Shown here one piece after another: positions 19,344 to 29,192 of a stretch of 64,000 bases of DNA. Location: NCBI GenBank assembly GCA_963705155.1, contig CAVPJC010000018.1, positions 62,001-126,000 of the forward strand. The letters run 5' to 3'. A program made the translations under genes and the position numbers. Source of the DNA: CAVPJC01 sp963705155. GTDB taxonomy: Bacteria > Chloroflexota > Anaerolineae > Anaerolineales > UBA4823. The notes under the pieces were generated by a model, which was given only the letters and a program-made list of their open reading frames with translations, did not search any database and had not been told where the DNA came from. The number at the start of each line of letters is the position of its first letter. Position 1 is the first letter of the stretch.

Positions 19344-20500
19344 TCGCTTGAAAGCACTTCCTGGATGGCATCCAGGACACGGTCGACCTGCGGGCGGGTG
19401 ATGACCAGCGGCGGCAGCAGGCGGATGACGGTCATCCCCGCGTTGAGGGCCAGCACACCGCGCTCGGTGAGAGCCTGCAGGTAGGGGGCCACCTTTTGTC
19501 GTGTTTCAATGCCCACGATCAGACCCAGGCCGCGCACCTCGCGCACCTGGGCCAGATTCATCTCACCCAGGCGTGCCAGGATGTAGCCGCCCATCTCGGC
19601 AGCGCGCCCGGGCAGGTCTTCTTGCTCCAGCACGTCCAGGGCAGCCAGGGACGCAGCGCAGGCCAAAGGGTTGCCGCCAAAGGTGGATCCGTGCGATCCC
19701 GGTCGGCAGTACAGCCGACGCGATCCCCGATCAGCACGGCGCCCATCGGCAGCCCGCCGGCCATCGATTTGGCCACACACAGCAGGTCGGGCTGCAGAGC
19801 GTAGTGCTGGTGGGCGAACATCTTGCCGGTGCGCCCGAAACCGGTCTGCACTTCATCGATGATCAGCAGCGCTCCACGCTGTCGGCAGAGCTCTTGCGCT
19901 CCCTGCAGATAGGCCGCCGAGCCAGGGTAAACTCCGCCCTCACCCTGAACCACCTCCAAAAGCACGGCAGCGGTGTTCAAGGTAACGGCTTCGGTTAAGC
20001 TTTTCCAGGTTGTTGTAAGGCACATGGCTGAAACCCGGCACCAGCGGCTCGAAGCCTTCGCGGTATTTCTTGTTCCAGGTGGCTGAGAGTGCTCCGTAGG
20101 TGCGTCCATGAAAACCGCGCATGGCGGCGATAATTTCCGTGCGCCCGGTGCTGACCCGGGCGAATTTGATGGCGGCCTCGATGCTCTCGGTTCCTGAATT
20201 GCACAGGAAAACACGCCGCATACCGGTCAGGGTGGCCAACCTCGTCATCAGTCTGGCGCGCTGGTCGTTGTAGAACATCTCCGGGCAGGAGATGAGCACC
20301 CGGGCCTGGGATGCGATAGCCGCCGCAATGACCGGGTGCGCATGCCCCAGGTTGGCCACTCCCTGCCCCCCAACACAGTCGATATACTCGCGGCCCTGGT
20401 CATCGTACAGCAGCGCTCCCTGCCCGCGCACGATGGCCAGCTCGCGCTTGGCATACACCCCCGAAGTGTGTTGCGTTTCAATCTCAAAAATATCAGACAT
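19340..20500 (-). CDS. lysJ: [LysW]-semialdehyde aminotransferase (at least two frameshifts)
   Basis: PLP-dependent class III aminotransferase that converts the LysW-linked glutamate (or aminoadipate) semialdehyde into the ornithine (or lysine) form. Three adjoining frames give one LysJ/ArgD-like protein. The first has IDCVGGQGVANLGHAHP, FLCNSGTESIEAAIKFAR and MRGFHGRTYGALSATW. The second has LIIDEVQTGFGRTGKMFAHQ and the PLP lysine in AKSMAGGLPMGAVLIGD. The third has HGSTFGGNPLACAASLAALD and VRGLGLIVGIE. Breaks lie at about 19996-20002 and 19700-19735. Every conserved motif survives, so these are best explained as sequence errors. It sits between lysZ and lysK. Confidence 0.9.
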
Positions 20501-20505
20501 TCAAG

Positions 20506-21335
20506 TTACCTCTGGGAAATGGTTGTGCCTTTGCCTGCCAGCGCGGCTGAGATTGGGCCTGCGATTCGCCCGTCGGCGATGATCACCCGCCCCACGCCGC
20601 CTTTGACGGCCTCTTCAGCGCCCAGCACTTTTTTCTTCATGCGTCCCTCGGCATACCCCATGGCCTCATCCAGCCGGGCCAGCGGCAGGCTGTGGATCAG
20701 GGTGGATTCGTCCGGGAAGGCGCGCATCAGCCCCGGCGCCGCGGTGAGCAGCACCAGCGTGCTGGCCTGCAGCGCTGCAGCGACCATGGCAGCGGCGCGG
20801 TCGGCATCCACATTCAACGCCTCGCCCGCCGGGCTGACCGCCAACGGCGCAATGACCGGGGTATACCCAGCTTGTAAGAGCATATCCAGCAGAGCGGTGT
20901 TGACGCTCTCGATTTTGCCGGTGTAATCATCCCGGATGATCTTGCGTTTGCCGTTTTCCACGCTCTGGATGGAGTCTTTGCGCGCCGCCTGCATCAAACG
21001 GCCATCCAATCCGCTCAGGCCCAGGGCGTTCACACCCAGTTCCCTGCAATTGTTCCACCAGGCAGCGTGTTCACTTTGCCGTTCACCGCCATGGCAAAGA
21101 TCTCCAGCGTGCGCCGGTCGGTGTAGCGCGAGGTGAAACCGGACGGCGAAGTGATGAAGCGCGGCGGGCTGCCCAGCGCCTCACCCAGGGCGTTGGCTTC
21201 TGCCGAGCCGCCATGCACCAGCACCAGGCGTTGGCCCTGCGCCAGCAGTCCGGCGGCATCCCGGCAGATGGCGGTAAAATCCACCCCTTCGGTCCCGCCC
21301 AGCTTGACAACGATTGTCGATTTTTCTGCTTCCAT
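20506..21335 (-). CDS. lysZ: [LysW]-glutamate/aminoadipate kinase (two indels close together)
   Basis: Amino-acid kinase related to ArgB that phosphorylates the side-chain carboxylate of the LysW-linked amino acid. The N-terminal frame has IVVKLGGTEGVDF, LVLVHGGSAEANAL and FTSRYTDRRTLEIFAMAVNG. The second frame has NALGLSGLDGRLMQAARKDS, GYTPVIAPLAVSPAGEALNV and GGVGRVIIADGRI. The break is at 21041-21065. Removing one base from the CTGCCTGG run and one from the CAGGGAA run restores KVNTLLVEQLQELGVNALGL, so two single-base insertions about 17 nt apart explain it. lysJ starts 6 nt downstream. Confidence 0.9.
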
Positions 21336-21400
21336 ATTTTTAATGCACTCCGGTTTGGTTCTGCGGTGCTCGCCGGTCTTGAGCTGCCAGCCAACCCCCT

Positions 21401-22430
21401 CTAAATCGGGTGCAGGCCGGGGAATTCCAGCCCCAGGCTCTCATCAAAGCCGAGCATCAGGTTCATGCACTGCACCGCAGAACCGCTGGCGCCTTTCATC
21501 AGGTTGTCAATGGCGCACATCGCCACAACGTGCCCGCTTTGCTCATCCAGCTCAAAACCCAGGTCGGCGTAGTTCGATCCTGCCAGGATTTTTGGCTCCG
21601 GCACCCGATAGATGCCGCGCTGCTCTTTGACCACACGCAGGAAGGGGTTTTCGCTCGCCGCCCCGCGGTACGCTTTCCACAGGTCTTTGTTGGCAGTCCC
21701 CGGCTTGACCCAGGCGTGGGCAGTCGCCAGCGCGCCGCGCACCAGGTCCACCGAGGTCATGGTCAGTGAGACGTTCGTCAGTCCCAGCTCCTGCATCACC
21801 TCGGCGGTGTGGCGGTGCCCGAAGGCCGAAAAAGTGCGGATCACGCCGCTGCGCTCCGGGTGGTGCGAGCCTGGGTTGCCCTCTGCGCCGCCCTCCGAAG
21901 AGCCCACCTTGATCTCCACGATGACCGGCTTGCTTTCATCCAGCAGGCCGGCCTTGACCAGCGGCAGCAGCGCCAGGTTGCAGGCGGTGGCATTGCAGCC
22001 CACACCGCTGACATACCGGGCATTGCGCAGGGCTCTCCCGGTGCAGCTCGGGCAGCCCGTAGACAAATTTTTCCAGCCAGGCGGGTGCGGCGTGCGCCGC
22101 GCCGTACCAGCGCTGGTAGGCAGCCGCATCCCGCAGGCGAAAATCGGCGGACAGGTCGACGATATGCGCCGCCAGCCCGGCAAACTGCTCGATTTTGTGC
22201 TGCGCCTCGCCATGGGGCAGGGCCAGGAAAAGCACGTCGGCTGCTTCCACCTGGTCGGGGTCGATAAACTTGAGCGCCGTCTGTTTGCGCAGGTTGGGGT
22301 GCACCTGGTAGACATACTCGCCCAGGTGGCGCCGCGAGGTGACCTGCGCCACCTCGATCTGAGGATGTTGGACCAGCAGGCGCAGCAGCTCGCCGCCGGT
22401 GTAGCCTGAGCCGCCGATGATAGCTTGCAT
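21401..22430 (-). CDS. lysY: [LysW]-aminoacyl-phosphate reductase (one frameshift)
   Basis: NADPH-dependent reductase of the ArgC/LysY family that makes the LysW-linked semialdehyde. The N-terminal frame has the Rossmann start MQAIIGGSGYTGGELLRLLV and VDLSADFRLRD. After the break at about 22033 (in GGGAGAGCC) the next frame continues ALRNARYVSGVGCNATACNL, which holds the catalytic Cys. Further motifs are SSEGGAEGNPGSHHPERSGV and VCAIDNL-like VAMCAIDNLMKGASGSAVQ. One inserted or deleted base reconciles the two halves. It begins 3 nt after the lysX/argX stop. Confidence 0.9.
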
Positions 22431-22433
22431 GCA

Positions 22434-23312
22434 TCATGGCTTTTCCTCCAGTCTCCGCCGGGCTACATCCAGGGTGTAATCCACGATCATCCCGGGGATA
22501 TCGATGCCGGTCGTCGGCACCGCCGTGTGAAACTCCATGGTGTGGTTGACTTCGTTCACCAGCAGGCCGCGCTCCGGGTGCTCGATCAGGTCGACCGCCA
22601 GCACGCCTCCCCCCACCGCTTTTGCAGCCTGCATGCACAGCTCTTCCATCTCGGGGGTCATCGGGCAGACTTCGCCCTCCCCGCCGCGCGCCGTGTTGGT
22701 GATCCAGTGTTCCGATTTGCGGTAAATGGCGGCAACCGCCCGGTCGTTGATGATCAGGGCGCGGATATCGCGACCGGGCTTTTTGATGTATTCCTGGATG
22801 TAGATGATCGAGTGCTGGTAGGAGCCCAGGGTCGTTTTGTGTTCCAGCACGGCCTCGGCTGCATCCCGGTCGTTGATCTTGGCCAGCAGCCGGCCCCATG
22901 AGCCCACCACCGGTTTGAGCACCACCGGGTAGCCCATGGCCTCGATGGCCTCCAGGGCCGATTCGGGCGTATAGGCTGCCACCGTGCGCGGCTGCGGCAC
23001 ACCTGCCGCCGCCAGGGCTGCGGTGGTCACCAGCTTGTCGCCGCAGATTTCCGCCACCCGGGCGGTGTTGACCGTGGGGATGCCCCACGCATTCAGGATC
23101 TGCAGCGCATACAACCCGCGCACATAGCTGATGCTGCGCTCCAGGATGGCGTCGTACTGCAGCCACGCACCCGGGTTGCCCAGGTCGAAAGCCGCCATCC
23201 GGTCATCCAGCCGCTCGTAATCCACGCCGCGCTGTTCCAGCGCGGCAAAGATCCATTTCTCTTCTACGCGTACGCGCGAATAGAGCACACCAATTCGCAA
23301 GCGTTTGGACAT
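22434..23312 (-). CDS. LysW-glutamate/aminoadipate ligase (ArgX/LysX)
   Basis: ATP-grasp ligase that attaches the alpha-amino group of glutamate (ArgX) or aminoadipate (LysX) to the C-terminal glutamate of LysW. The 292-residue protein has RIGVLYSRVRVEEKWIFAAL, GIPTVNTARVAEICGDKLVT, ATP-grasp segments VVLKPVVGSWGRLLAKINDR and YIQEYIKKPGRDIRALII, and NEVNHTMEFH near the end. Sequence alone does not let me decide ArgX from LysX. The operon with argG and argH and an Arg-rich leader argues for glutamate as substrate. ATG 23312 is preferred (GGTGAG about 8 nt upstream); a GTG at 23324 overlaps the lysW stop. Confidence 0.88.
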   Translation of the reverse strand: MSKRLRIGVLYSRVRVEEKWIFAALEQRGVDYERLDDRMAAFDLGNPGAWLQYDAILERSISYVRGLYALQILNAWGIPTVNTARVAEICGDKLVTTAALAAAGVPQPRTVAAYTPESALEAIEAMGYPVVLKPVVGSWGRLLAKINDRDAAEAVLEHKTTLGSYQHSIIYIQEYIKKPGRDIRALIINDRAVAAIYRKSEHWITNTARGGEGEVCPMTPEMEELCMQAAKAVGGGVLAVDLIEHPERGLLVNEVNHTMEFHTAVPTTGIDIPGMIVDYTLDVARRRLEEKP

Positions 23313-23316
23313 TGCT

Positions 23317-23487
23317 TTACTCACCCCAGTCTTCTTCTTCCATGGGGGCGAGCTCGACTGCGGCAGGTTCCAGGTTGGTAATCTCCAGGTCTACCCCGCA
23401 TTCCGGGCAAACGATGATCTCGCCCACCTCGGCGCTGGCTTCCAGGACGATTTCGGCTTCACATTCAGGGCAGGTAACGTTGTTCAT
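23317..23487 (-). CDS. lysW: LysW amino-group carrier protein
   Basis: The 56-residue acidic protein carries intermediates covalently on its C-terminal glutamate. The zinc-binding pairs CPEC (residues about 6-9) and CPEC (about 28-31) and the terminal EDWGE are diagnostic. The true start is ATG 23487 with AAGGAG upstream; the longer in-frame extension runs through a repeat. It lies between argH and the ligase gene, whose start nearly abuts the lysW stop. A palindromic repeat (23509-23550) sits just upstream. Confidence 0.95.
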   Translation of the reverse strand: MNNVTCPECEAEIVLEASAEVGEIIVCPECGVDLEITNLEPAAVELAPMEEEDWGE

Positions 23488-23508
23488 GAGGTTCTCCTTA
23501 TTGATCCA

Positions 23509-23550
23509 TCTCGTTATTGCGAAGCGGGTGTTCTTCCCGCCGAAGCAATC
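23509..23550. repeat. REP-like palindromic repeat within the arg operon
   Basis: The stretch between argH and lysW contains TTGCGAAGCGGG and CCCGCCGAAGCAA arms around a short centre. It resembles dispersed 'attgcgaag...gaagcaatc' intergenic repeats seen in many bacteria. It could act as an mRNA processing or stability element between argH and lysW. Confidence 0.5.
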
Positions 23551-23620
23551 TTTTTTATGCATGGTAAATAAATGCGAGCGGCTTTTTGCAGATGCGCCAG
23601 CTCGCACGATAGCATAATGA

Positions 23621-24986
23621 TCATAGAGTATCCGGCGGCTTCTTCGATTTGCACACCACGGCAGCCGGCGCGGTGCCGCCGTAGGCGCTGCGCCGGCTCA
23701 CACTTTGCGCCGGGTCGAACACATTGAATACATCCTCTCCGATTTGCGCGGAGAGCGCCTGGAATTCATCCAGGCTCAACCCGTCCAGGGCTTTACCGGC
23801 TGCTGCGGCTCTCTGCACAGCCTGTCCGGCCAGGGTGTGCGCCTGGCGGAACGGGACGCCTTTATCCACCAGGTAGTCCGCCAGGTCGGTGGCCATCATC
23901 GATGCGTCGATGCTGAGGCGCATCCGCTCGCGATGGATGCCGGTGGTCTGGAGGGCGCTCGCCAGTACCGGCAGCAGCCTCAGCAGGGTGTCTTGAGCCT
24001 GAAAAACAGGTACCTTATCTTCCTGCAGGTCTTTGTCATAGCTGGATGGCAGCCCTTTGAGCGTAACCAGCAGGCCTGCCAGCCCGCCCACCAGGCTGCC
24101 GGCCTTGCCGCGCGCCAGCTCGAAGACGTCCGGGTTCTTTTTCTGCGGCATCAGGCTGGAGCCGGTGGCATAGGCATCCGAAAGCTCAAAAAAACCAAAC
24201 TCTGCGCTGGAAAAGAGCACCACCGCTTCGGCCAGCCTGCTCAGGTGTACCCCGATCATCGCCGTGCAGAACAAGTACTCGGCGGCAAAATCACGGTCAG
24301 AGACGGCGTCTATGCTGTTGGGCGCGGCCCGTTCAAACCCCAGGGCAGCCGCCAGGGCTTGCCGGTCAATCGGGAAGGGCGTGCCCGCCAGCGCACCGCA
24401 GCCCAGGGGCAGGCTGGAGGTGCGCGTGGCGCAAATCTGCCAGGCGCTGCCGGTCCCGCTGCAGCGGCCAGAAGTGCGAGAGCCACCAGTGACTGAGCAG
24501 GATGGGCTGGGCGCGCTGCAGGTGGGTATAACCCGGCATAAGCACATCCATATCCGTCCGGGAGCGTTCCAGCAGGGCCTGCTGCAGCCCTCGCAGGGCA
24601 GCATCCAGGGCGGGCTGCGCTTCCAACAGCCACAGGCGGAAATCGGTCGCCACCTGGTCGTTGCGGCTGCGCCCGGTGTGCAGCTTGCCCGCCAGCGGGC
24701 CAATCAGCTCGCCCAGCCGGCGCTCCACCGCCGTGTGGATATCCTCATCGCTTTCATGAAAATCAAAACCGCCCGCGGCGAACTCGCCCGCCACGCCGTC
24801 GAGACCGGCGCAGATCTGGGCGCACTCGTCCGTGCTCAGCACACCGGCTTTCTCCAACGCACTCGCCCAGGCCTGGCTGCCGCGCACGTCTTGCTGCGCC
24901 ATGCGCCGGTCAAAACCGATCGAGGCGTTCAACTCCCACGCCGCCGGGTCCAGCTTGCCGCTAAAGCGGCCGCCCCAAAGTGTCAT
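23621..24986 (-). CDS. argH: Argininosuccinate lyase (one frameshift)
   Basis: Final step of arginine synthesis: argininosuccinate to arginine and fumarate. The N-terminal frame has LWGGRFSGKLDPAAWELNAS, SDEDIHTAVERRLGELIGPL, GKLHTGRSRNDQVATDFRLW and MPGYTHLQRAQPILLSHW. After a break at about 24425 the other frame gives LPLGCGALAGTPFPIDR, then the signature GSSLMPQKKNPDVFELARGK. Both halves are complete, so a single-base error is likely. The gene is 113 nt downstream of argG on the same strand; that gap carries short cagtcagct-type words. Confidence 0.93.
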
Positions 24987-25099
24987 CTTCGTGCTCCTGG
25001 CTGATAGCTGTCAGGTCTCAGCAGTCAGCTTTCAGCGGAATAATAAAGCGTCTTTCACTCCAGCAGTCAGCTACCAATGTGCTGCGTCACGGAACAGGT

Positions 25100-26359
<1,260 letters not shown>

Positions 26360-26400
26360 TTTAAGCCTCCTGAGCTTTTGAATTTCTATTTTGATTGCCG

Positions 26401-26420
26401 TGGCGGAGCAGGCTCCGCCA
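26401..26420. other. Perfect 9-bp hairpin between the attenuator terminator and argG
   Basis: TGGCGGAGC (26401-26409) and GCTCCGCCA (26412-26420) are exact reverse complements around a 2-nt centre. It lies between the T-run of the terminator and the argG ribosome site and has no T-run of its own on the argG strand. It may stabilise the mRNA end or be a protein site. Confidence 0.5.
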
Positions 26421-26428
26421 GGTTGAAT

Positions 26429-26456
26429 AAAAAAAGCCCTCCGCGGGAAGGAGGGC
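26429..26456 (-). terminator. Intrinsic terminator in the argG leader (candidate attenuator)
   Basis: Read on the minus strand, GCCCTCC (26456-26450), a 7-nt loop and GGAGGGC (26442-26436) form a 7-bp GC-rich stem followed by seven T (26435-26429). It lies between the arg promoter and argG, so it must be overcome for operon expression. The segment CCTTCCCG inside it (26451-26444) is perfectly complementary to CGGGAAGG in the leader ORF (26518-26511), which could form an antiterminator. Confidence 0.8.
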
Positions 26457-26488
26457 CATATCGGATAAGATGAATGCGCTGGTTTGTT

Positions 26489-26554
26489 TTATGCAAGCAC
26501 AAACACCCGACCTTCCCGAGGGGAGGGCAGGCGGCTACGACGAGAGCGGGGCAT
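26489..26554 (-). CDS. Arginine-rich leader peptide of the arg operon
   Basis: A 21-codon ORF starts at ATG 26554, with GGAAAG 7 nt upstream (26567-26562), and ends in TAA at 26491-26489. The peptide begins MPRSRRSRLPSPREGR and ends VFVLA. Six of 21 codons are Arg, four of them within six codons (CGC-TCT-CGT-CGT-AGC-CGC, 26548-26531). An in-frame ATG at 26575 would add seven residues but sits only about 4 nt from the predicted transcript start. It is followed by an intrinsic terminator before argG. This is the layout of a ribosome-mediated attenuator responding to charged tRNA-Arg. Its translation and role are inference. Confidence 0.7.
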   Translation of the reverse strand: MPRSRRSRLPSPREGRVFVLA

Positions 26555-26585
26555 TACCAGGCTTTCCGTGAGCATATTGGGCCGG

Positions 26586-26614
26586 AGTTTATCATCTCAA
26601 ACCTGAACTGTCAA
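26586..26614 (-). promoter_or_regulatory. Promoter of the arg operon
   Basis: On the minus strand a perfect TTGACA (26614-26609), a 17-nt spacer and TAAACT (26591-26586) give a strong sigma-70-type promoter. Transcription would start near 26579, just before the leader ORF. Confidence 0.8.
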
Positions 26615-26635
26615 GAACATTAAAGCTCCCGTGCC

Positions 26636-27508
26636 TGTTTTGGGGAGCTAGTGCAGATCGATGGCTCCGAGCATGCCTGGTTCGAAGAGCGTGGGCCCAA
26701 GTGTACCCTGCTGGTATATATCGACGATGCGACCGGCCAGTTACTGGAATTGTGGTTCGTGCCGACGGAGAGCTTTTTCGGCTACTGTGAAGCCACCCGG
26801 CATTATGTGGAGCACTTCGGCAAGCCGGTAGCCTTCTACAGCGACAAACATGGCATCTTTCGGGTCAACCAGGAGCGACCGTTAGGCTTGAGCAGCGGTT
26901 TGACCCAGTTCGGGCGAGCCATGCAGGAACTGGACATCCAGATCATCTGCGCCAACAGCCCGCAAGCCAAAGGACGCATCGAGCGCGCCAACCAGACCCT
27001 GCAAGATCGCCTGGTCAAGGAGCTGCGCTTACGAGACATCTCGGACAGGACAAGCTGGCAATGCTTACCTGCCCGAGTTCCGGGAAGATTTCAACCGCCG
27101 CTTTGCGGTGGCGCCCCGCAGCACGCACGATGCTCATCGGCCCTTGCTCAAAACCGATAACCTGGATGTCATCCTCACCCACCAGAAGACCGGCACCCTC
27201 TCCAAGAACCTGACCGTGCAATACCAGCATGTTGTCTATCAAATCCAGTCCCATCGCCCAGACTACGCCTGCGCAATGCGCAGGTCACCGTCTGCCTGAA
27301 CGCCCAGGGTGAAGTCACGATCTTCTACAAAAACAAGCCTTTAGCTTACTCCATCTACCACAAGGCCCCTCGCCAGGCCGAAGTCGCCGATACCAAGACC
27401 CTCGATCTCCAGATCAAGTCCCCTTGGAAACCGCCAGCTGATCATCCCTGGCGGCGCTATGGACAACCCCTCAATCGCTCGCCCCTTCCGGAAGAGGTCT
27501 CCCAATGA
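26636..27508 (+). mobile_element. Decayed IS remnant with ISNCY/IS1202-type transposase
   Basis: The transposase catalytic region is recognisable: VQIDGSEHAWFEERGPKC-type start with first Asp, YSDKHGIFRV with second Asp, and SPQAKGRIERANQTLQDRL with the Glu (DDE). The N-terminal DNA-binding part is missing. Frame changes at about 27045 and 27265 then lead through LPEFREDFNRRFAVAPRST and LSKNLTVQYQHVVYQIQ to a C-terminus ending LPEEVSQ and TGA at 27508. Loss of the 5' part suggests true decay rather than only sequencing error. The remnant starts about 20 nt behind the arg promoter. I could not define terminal inverted repeats. Confidence 0.8.
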
Positions 27509-27651
27509 CGCACTCTAAGCCAGACCGGCTCATGAGTTTTTCGCTTTCGGCCAAAAACAGGGCAGAAACCAAAGAGCAGAGCCTGGCTCGCTCTGCCCTG
27601 TCTTCGGCCTCGTGCCGGCGCTCCGGTTGCTCTCCAGAGGGGTTTTGCCTC

Positions 27652-27710
27652 TTGACTTCTGATTAAACTGGCAATATAATTTGGTATATATATCGTTGTC
27701 CGATATATCG
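27652..27710 (+). promoter_or_regulatory. Second PadR promoter with palindromic operator
   Basis: TTGACT (27652-27657), a 17-nt spacer and perfect TATAAT (27675-27680) precede the second PadR gene. ATATATCG (27688-27695) and CGATATAT (27701-27708) form an inverted repeat with a 5-nt spacer over the expected start of transcription. The layout parallels that at 11244-11288 but the arm sequence differs. Confidence 0.75.
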
Positions 27711-27744
27711 GATAACGAAACATCGTCTCGGAGATTGCTACACC

Positions 27745-28092
27745 ATGTTGCCAGCCTCTCATTTCCTGCCTCTCAGCGAGCCCACCTTCTACATCCTTCT
27801 CAGCCTGAGCTCAACCGATAAACACGGATACGCTATCTTGAAAGATGTGGATCACCTCAGCTCCGGTCAGACTCGGCTGAGCGCCAGCACACTTTACGAA
27901 GCCCTCAGCCGCCTGCTGGAGCAGGGCTTGATCGAGCGCTTAGAATCGGTCGGCGAAGGCAGCTCGCTCCGGCCGCGCAAAGACTACCGGCTCACACACC
28001 TGGGCCGCCAGGTGCTCGGCGGTGAAACTGCCCGCATGCAGCGCCTGGTCGAGATCGCCCAGCCGCGCCTGGCGCAGGGGGAACAGCCTTGA
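27745..28092 (+). CDS. PadR-family transcriptional regulator (second copy)
   Basis: The 115-residue winged-helix protein has LSEPTFYILLSLSSTDKHGY, ILKDVDHLSSGQTRLSASTL, YEALSRLLEQGLIERLESV and KDYRLTHLGRQVLGGE. It is clearly the same type as the 11306 gene, sharing the KHGY and TLY...L motifs. ATG 27745 has GGAG upstream. The TGA stop overlaps the TTG start of the membrane-protein gene. It probably represses its own operon through the adjoining dyad. Confidence 0.9.
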   Translation: MLPASHFLPLSEPTFYILLSLSSTDKHGYAILKDVDHLSSGQTRLSASTLYEALSRLLEQGLIERLESVGEGSSLRPRKDYRLTHLGRQVLGGETARMQRLVEIAQPRLAQGEQP

Positions 28093-29075
28093 ACCCGCTG
28101 CTTGCCCTGCTCTCCTGGCTCTTTCTGCGCCTGCTCCGCCTCTACCCGGCTGCCTACCGCCTCCAGTTCGAGGAAGAGCTGATCGATGTCTATGCCCAGA
28201 TTATTCAGGAATCGACCGACGGCAGGCGCAATGTTTTCAGAGCGCTGCAAGAGCTGCGCGACTTTCCGGGCGTCTGGCTGCGCGTTCACCTGCGAAGGAG
28301 TACATCCGCCATGTCCAGGTTTCCGTTCCCCCCAACCTCCGATCAGACTCCCTGGCCCACTGCCCTGTTGAGCATGGTGCCGCTCATCTTTCTTGGGCCG
28401 GCAGTGCTGATCACGCTCTACCATCCCTGGCCCGCTACGCCGGAATATGCCTGGGTCGATTCGCTGCTCAAAACGCTTAAGTATGTGCTCATCGGCGCTG
28501 GCGCTGTTATCGGGGTGCTGCGCGGCTTCCCACGCTGGTCTTATCCCTACGCCGTCACAGTCTGTCTGTGGCTTGCATTCGGGCTGGGGCCTGGCTTGTT
28601 CGCCCGATTCTCCTCAAGTGAAAGTGATCTCCTTGCCTGGCTCCTTTTCCTGCTGATTGTTCTGGTCACCCGTTGGCTGCCGCCGTTTCGGCCCTTCTAT
28701 ACCAATCTGCGCGGCGATTGGACCCTGCTCTCCTATGGCATGTACGCCTGTGCCATCCTGCTGTTTTCCACTCAGGATAGAGACGAGGCCCCGCGCCTGA
28801 CCTTTTTTGTGCTGCTCCCCACCCTGCTCACCATCGCCGGCGCCCTGGCGCACCTCCGCCTGCCAAAGGCAGAGCATAAAATCGCCGTCCTGGTCGCCAG
28901 TATTTTGCCAGGGGCTTTTCTCTTTTGGGCTCCGGTTTTTTCAGGGGCGCCAACCACCTTGATCGGGATCCTCCTTGTGGGCGGGATGACTTTGTTATTC
29001 TCTGGAGTTCTGACCGCACTGGTTCTGGCGCCCATGCTGCTGGGCATCTGGGCCAACCGCGCCAAAACGGCCTGA
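28089..29075 (+). CDS. Polytopic membrane protein coupled to the second PadR
   Basis: The 328-residue protein starts at a TTG overlapping the padR stop (TTGA). The N-terminus has RLLRLYPAAYRLQFEEELID, matching the YPAAFRE...M motif of the 11665 gene. Later shared features are LRGFPRWSYPYAVTVCLW and LRGDWTLLSYGMYACAILLF, which correspond to LLAGFPRWGYSYLG and LWQDWTLLSFSVYILYSF in the paralogue. It has about nine hydrophobic segments. The two are paralogues despite low overall identity. Function is unknown. Confidence 0.72.
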   Translation: MNPLLALLSWLFLRLLRLYPAAYRLQFEEELIDVYAQIIQESTDGRRNVFRALQELRDFPGVWLRVHLRRSTSAMSRFPFPPTSDQTPWPTALLSMVPLIFLGPAVLITLYHPWPATPEYAWVDSLLKTLKYVLIGAGAVIGVLRGFPRWSYPYAVTVCLWLAFGLGPGLFARFSSSESDLLAWLLFLLIVLVTRWLPPFRPFYTNLRGDWTLLSYGMYACAILLFSTQDRDEAPRLTFFVLLPTLLTIAGALAHLRLPKAEHKIAVLVASILPGAFLFWAPVFSGAPTTLIGILLVGGMTLLFSGVLTALVLAPMLLGIWANRAKTA

Positions 29076-29172
29076 ATCTGGCCGCGCTGTTTTTCTATCC
29101 GCCGGGATGTGCAGGGACGATGGCTTGCTCCGTCAGGCAAACTTCCCAAGCCAGGTTCTGGCAGGCAGGTTG

Positions 29173-29192
29173 TGATAGAATTTCTGGCGATG
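29173..29192 (+). promoter_or_regulatory. Extended -10 just upstream of a glycosyltransferase start
   Basis: TGATAGAAT (TAGAAT 29176-29181 with TG extension) is 8 nt from the ATG at 29190. No ribosome site is seen. It is the fourth case of this geometry in the window. Confidence 0.4.

Noticed and set aside
18234..23487. Lysine biosynthesis as the role of the LysW genes
   Set aside because: The set is on one strand with argG and argH behind an Arg-rich leader, and no homocitrate-pathway genes are near. Lysine synthesis remains possible as a second function.
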